Source: Tenacibaculum skagerrakense (lineage in GTDB: Bacteria; Bacteroidota; Bacteroidia; Flavobacteriales; Flavobacteriaceae). Taken from it: a DNA stretch of 64,000 nucleotides. Location: NCBI RefSeq assembly GCF_004345825.1, contig NZ_SLXM01000005.1:125290-189289 (forward strand). Reading direction: 5' to 3'. Below the pieces are notes generated by a model. That model saw nothing but the letters and a program-made list of their open reading frames with translations. It had not been told where the DNA came from and did not search any database. Both the position numbers and the translations under genes were made by a program. Below, piece after piece: positions 61,545 to 64,000 of the stretch. Position 1 is the stretch's first letter. The number at the start of each line of letters is the position of its first letter.

Positions 61545-62708
61545 ATGAAACTTTTTGAGAATACTGAAGTAGCATTTAAATTAAAGTCTGATTCTGAGCT
61601 AGAAAGGGCTTACTTTTTGTTCCGATTAATTCAAAGTCAACCAATGGTAAAAATAGGAACTGCGGTTACTAATTTTGCTCTTAAAGCACATTTACCTGTA
61701 GAAGGATTAATACGCTCTACAGTTTTTGATCATTTTTGTGGGGGAGTTACTGAAGAAGATTGTATTCCGAATATAGAAAAAATGTACACTGCTGGAAACG
61801 TACATAGTGTATTAGATTATTCTGTTGAAGGAAAAGAAGAAGAAGAAAGCTTTGATAGTGCAGTAGAGAAGATTGAAAAAATCATTCAGTTTTCAGAAGA
61901 AAAAGACTCAATTCCTTTTGCGGTATTTAAGCCAACAGGTTTTGGACGGTTTGCCTTGTACCAAAAGATTGGTGAAGGAAAAGAACTAACATCTGAGGAA
62001 ACAGGAGAGTGGGATAGGGTAAAAGATCGTTTTCATAGAGTATGTAAGTTAGCTTACAGTAAAGATGTGCCTCTTTTAATTGATGCAGAAGAGAGTTGGA
62101 TGCAAGATGCTGCGGATGATTTGATAGAAGAATTAATGGCTACGTATAATAAAGAAAAAGCGATTGTTTTTAATACACTTCAAATGTATAGACATGATCG
62201 TATGGAGTATTTAAGAGAGTTACACCAAAGAGCACATCAAAAAGGTTTTCATATTGGAATGAAGGTAGTTCGAGGAGCTTACATGGAAAAAGAAAGAGCA
62301 AGAGCAGAAGAAAAAGGGTATCCTTCGCCAATATGTAAGAATAAACAAGCTACCGATGAAAATTACAATGAGGCTATTTTGTATATGATGGAGCATAAAA
62401 ATATGGCCTTATTTGCAGGAACTCATAATGAAGAAAGCTCGTATTTATTAATGCAATTAGCAGATAAATATGGAATTGATAAAAACGATAAGCGAATGTG
62501 GTTTGGGCAATTGTATGGTATGAGTGACCATATAAGTTTTAATCTTGCTGAAGAAGGTTATAATGTAGCAAAATATGTTCCATTTGGACCCGTTAGAGAT
62601 GTTATGCCTTATTTAATTAGAAGAGCAGAAGAGAATACATCTGTTGAAGGTCAAACATCAAGAGAGCTGAATCTCTTAAAAACAGAAAGAAAACGAAGAA
62701 AATTATAA
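61545..62708 (+). CDS. Proline dehydrogenase
   Basis: 387 residues, the monofunctional form. The FAD barrel has FNTLQMYRHDRMEYL, GMKVVRGAYMEKERARAEEKGYPSPICKNKQATDENYNEA (in part) and the C-terminal YVPFGPVRDVMPYLIRRAEEN, with the conserved Arg pair. It oxidises proline to pyrroline-5-carboxylate and reduces quinone. Its stop and the next start are adjacent, so it is co-translated with the LETM1-like protein. Confidence 0.95.
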   Translation: MKLFENTEVAFKLKSDSELERAYFLFRLIQSQPMVKIGTAVTNFALKAHLPVEGLIRSTVFDHFCGGVTEEDCIPNIEKMYTAGNVHSVLDYSVEGKEEEESFDSAVEKIEKIIQFSEEKDSIPFAVFKPTGFGRFALYQKIGEGKELTSEETGEWDRVKDRFHRVCKLAYSKDVPLLIDAEESWMQDAADDLIEELMATYNKEKAIVFNTLQMYRHDRMEYLRELHQRAHQKGFHIGMKVVRGAYMEKERARAEEKGYPSPICKNKQATDENYNEAILYMMEHKNMALFAGTHNEESSYLLMQLADKYGIDKNDKRMWFGQLYGMSDHISFNLAEEGYNVAKYVPFGPVRDVMPYLIRRAEENTSVEGQTSRELNLLKTERKRRKL

Positions 62709-63014
62709 ATGAACTCTGTAGAGGAAATAAAATCGTTATTACAAAGAAATAAAGCTCGCTTACTGGAAGAATTAGCCGAAAGTAAAGAGCTTGTTTTTTT
62801 ATTAAAAAAGTCGATAACAACTACCTTAACAGAAGAGGAAAAAGCCAAGGTTAAAGAGCAAACGTTAGATATTTGTAAAGGTATTCCTGCTTTTGCTGTT
62901 TTTATGTTACCAGGCGGAGCACTTTTATTACCTTTGCTTATCAAATTGATACCTACAATTTTACCAAGTTCATTCAGAAAAGATAATTCAGAGAAATTTA
63001 ATAACCCAGAATAA
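62709..63014 (+). CDS. Small LETM1-like membrane protein
   Basis: 101 residues. A charged helix (about 1-60) leads to KGIPAFAVFMLPGGALLLPLLIKLIPTILPSSFR (in part; about 58-90), which resembles the membrane segment of mitochondrial LETM1 proteins. It starts directly at the proline dehydrogenase stop codon. LETM1 acts in mitochondrial ion exchange; a small bacterial relative has no known function. Confidence 0.75.
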   Translation: MNSVEEIKSLLQRNKARLLEELAESKELVFLLKKSITTTLTEEEKAKVKEQTLDICKGIPAFAVFMLPGGALLLPLLIKLIPTILPSSFRKDNSEKFNNPE

Positions 63015-63039
63015 TTTTTGGGAATAAAACTAAACAACA

Positions 63040-64000
63040 ATGCAACAAGATCATCAAATATTTGATTTAATACAAGATGAAAAAGAACGTCAACTAAATG
63101 GTTTAGAGTTGATTGCTTCAGAAAATTTTGTCAGTGACCAAGTAATGAAAGCTCAAGGTTCTGTTTTAACTAATAAATATGCTGAAGGATATCCTGGAAA
63201 ACGTTATTACGGAGGATGTGAGGTAGTAGATGTTATTGAGCAAATTGCTATTGATAGAGCTAAAGAGCTTTTTGGAGCAGAATATGTAAATGTGCAACCT
63301 CATTCAGGAAGTCAGGCAAATACAGCAGTTTTTGCAGCTTGCTTACAACCTGGAGATACTATCTTAGGTTTCGATTTAGCGCATGGAGGTCACTTAACAC
63401 ATGGTTCTCCGGTTAATTTTTCTGGTAAGTTATACAATCCTGTTTTTTATGGTGTTGATAAGGAAACAGGTTTAATTGATTACGATCACTTAAACGAACA
63501 AGCTCAAAAGCACAAGCCAAAATTAATTATTGCTGGTGCATCTGCATATTCTAGAGATATGGATTTTAAACGTTTCCGTGAAATTGCAGATAGTGTTGGA
63601 GCAATTTTAATGGCGGATATCTCTCATCCAGCAGGTTTAATTGCAAAAGGAATTTTGAGTGATCCATTACCACATTGTCATATCGTTACTACTACTACTC
63701 ATAAAACATTAAGAGGACCAAGAGGAGGAATGATTATGATTGGAAAAGATTTTGACAATCCATTTGGTTTAACGTTAAAAAGTGGGAAATTAAAGAAAAT
63801 GTCTACTTTGTTAAATGGAGCAGTTTTCCCAGGAAACCAAGGAGGTCCATTAGAGCATGTAATTGCAGCGAAAGCAGTTGCTTTTGGAGAAGCATTAACA
63901 GATGAGTTTTTAGAGTATCAAATTCAAGTTAGAGCAAATGCTCAAGCAATGGCAGAAGCGTTTGTAAAAAGAGGATATAACATCATTTCAGGAGGTACAG
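63040..64000 (+). CDS. glyA: Serine hydroxymethyltransferase, cut by the window end
   Basis: 320 residues are visible; about 100 are missing at the right edge. The N-terminal [48 protein letters not shown] and the PLP lysine Lys222 in [14 protein letters not shown] are all typical. It exchanges serine and glycine with tetrahydrofolate, giving one-carbon units. Confidence 0.98.
   Translation, partial: MQQDHQIFDLIQDEKERQLNGLELIASENFVSDQVMKAQGSVLTNKYAEGYPGKRYYGGCEVVDVIEQIAIDRAKELFGAEYVNVQPHSGSQANTAVFAACLQPGDTILGFDLAHGGHLTHGSPVNFSGKLYNPVFYGVDKETGLIDYDHLNEQAQKHKPKLIIAGASAYSRDMDFKRFREIADSVGAILMADISHPAGLIAKGILSDPLPHCHIVTTTTHKTLRGPRGGMIMIGKDFDNPFGLTLKSGKLKKMSTLLNGAVFPGNQGGPLEHVIAAKAVAFGEALTDEFLEYQIQVRANAQAMAEAFVKRGYNIISGGT

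Noticed and set aside
62651..63040. Long reverse-strand open frame opposite the LETM1-like gene
   Set aside because: It mirrors codon use of the forward genes and has no recognisable protein features.

Overview
The window is chromosomal DNA of a low-G+C Bacteroidota bacterium, almost certainly a marine-type Flavobacteriaceae (Tenacibaculum/Polaribacter-like; the genus is a guess). The signs are Bacteroidota-type -7 promoter boxes (TAnnTTTG) rather than TATAAT, weak Shine-Dalgarno signals, three large TonB-dependent or SusC-like outer-membrane proteins, a GLPGLI-family protein, two secreted enzymes with type IX secretion (T9SS) C-terminal domains, a bacillithiol synthesis gene, group III truncated haemoglobin and malate:quinone oxidoreductase. 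No rRNA, tRNA, CRISPR array, insertion sequence or prophage was found. Most of the window is ordinary housekeeping sequence.

Layout. 1-4.2 kb: leftward tpx-dgkA-ftsK-lolA-lptG operon. 4.3-5.9 kb: MATE exporter plus a small acidic protein. 6-9.8 kb: leftward accessory block with a membrane protein, a TetR regulator, an SDR oxidoreductase and an FAD amine oxidase; two copies of one palindromic operator mark the TetR targets. 9.9-13.5 kb: GLPGLI protein and outer-membrane beta-barrel partner. 13.6-16.5 kb: mutS2 and ung, divergent from overlapping promoters. 16.5-19.4 kb: secreted protein of unknown role, glycosyltransferase and LpxH-like phosphoesterase. 19.7-23.1 kb: probable metal-uptake cluster (His/Cys-rich peptide, TonB receptor, lipoprotein). 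23.1-24.9 kb: purB and a lipoprotein. 25.0-26.4 kb: Crp/Fnr regulator, group III truncated globin and small membrane protein, with two matching regulator-type sites at identical promoter spacing. 26.5-29.9 kb: VWA-like membrane protein, CPXCG mini-protein, thioesterase and SPFH protein. 30.3-33.8 kb: two T9SS-exported enzymes and a rRNA m5C methyltransferase. 33.8-42.3 kb: SH3-domain protein, recG, MEST-like hydrolase, priA, an orphan protein and mqo. 42.5-45.2 kb: candidate small RNA, then sigma factor, probable anti-sigma protein and coiled-coil/barrel protein. 45.2-50.6 kb: sterol desaturase family protein, rpsF-rpsR-rplI, Oar-like receptor. 50.8-55.3 kb: lysA, an orphan leader-peptide/terminator unit, pepT, a lipoprotein and a DUF3810 protein. 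55.3-64 kb: dnaB, an asparagine-synthetase-B-like protein, N-terminal transketolase subunit, bshA, aroB, proline dehydrogenase, a LETM1-like protein and glyA (cut by the window end).

The best candidates for undescribed biology are regulatory: (i) the Crp/Fnr-globin-membrane protein module; (ii) a 16-codon Ile/Leu/Val-rich leader peptide with its own promoter and terminator but no downstream gene; (iii) a promoter-hairpin-terminator unit between mqo and the sigma factor that looks like a small RNA of about 80 nt. All functions are assigned from sequence reading alone.
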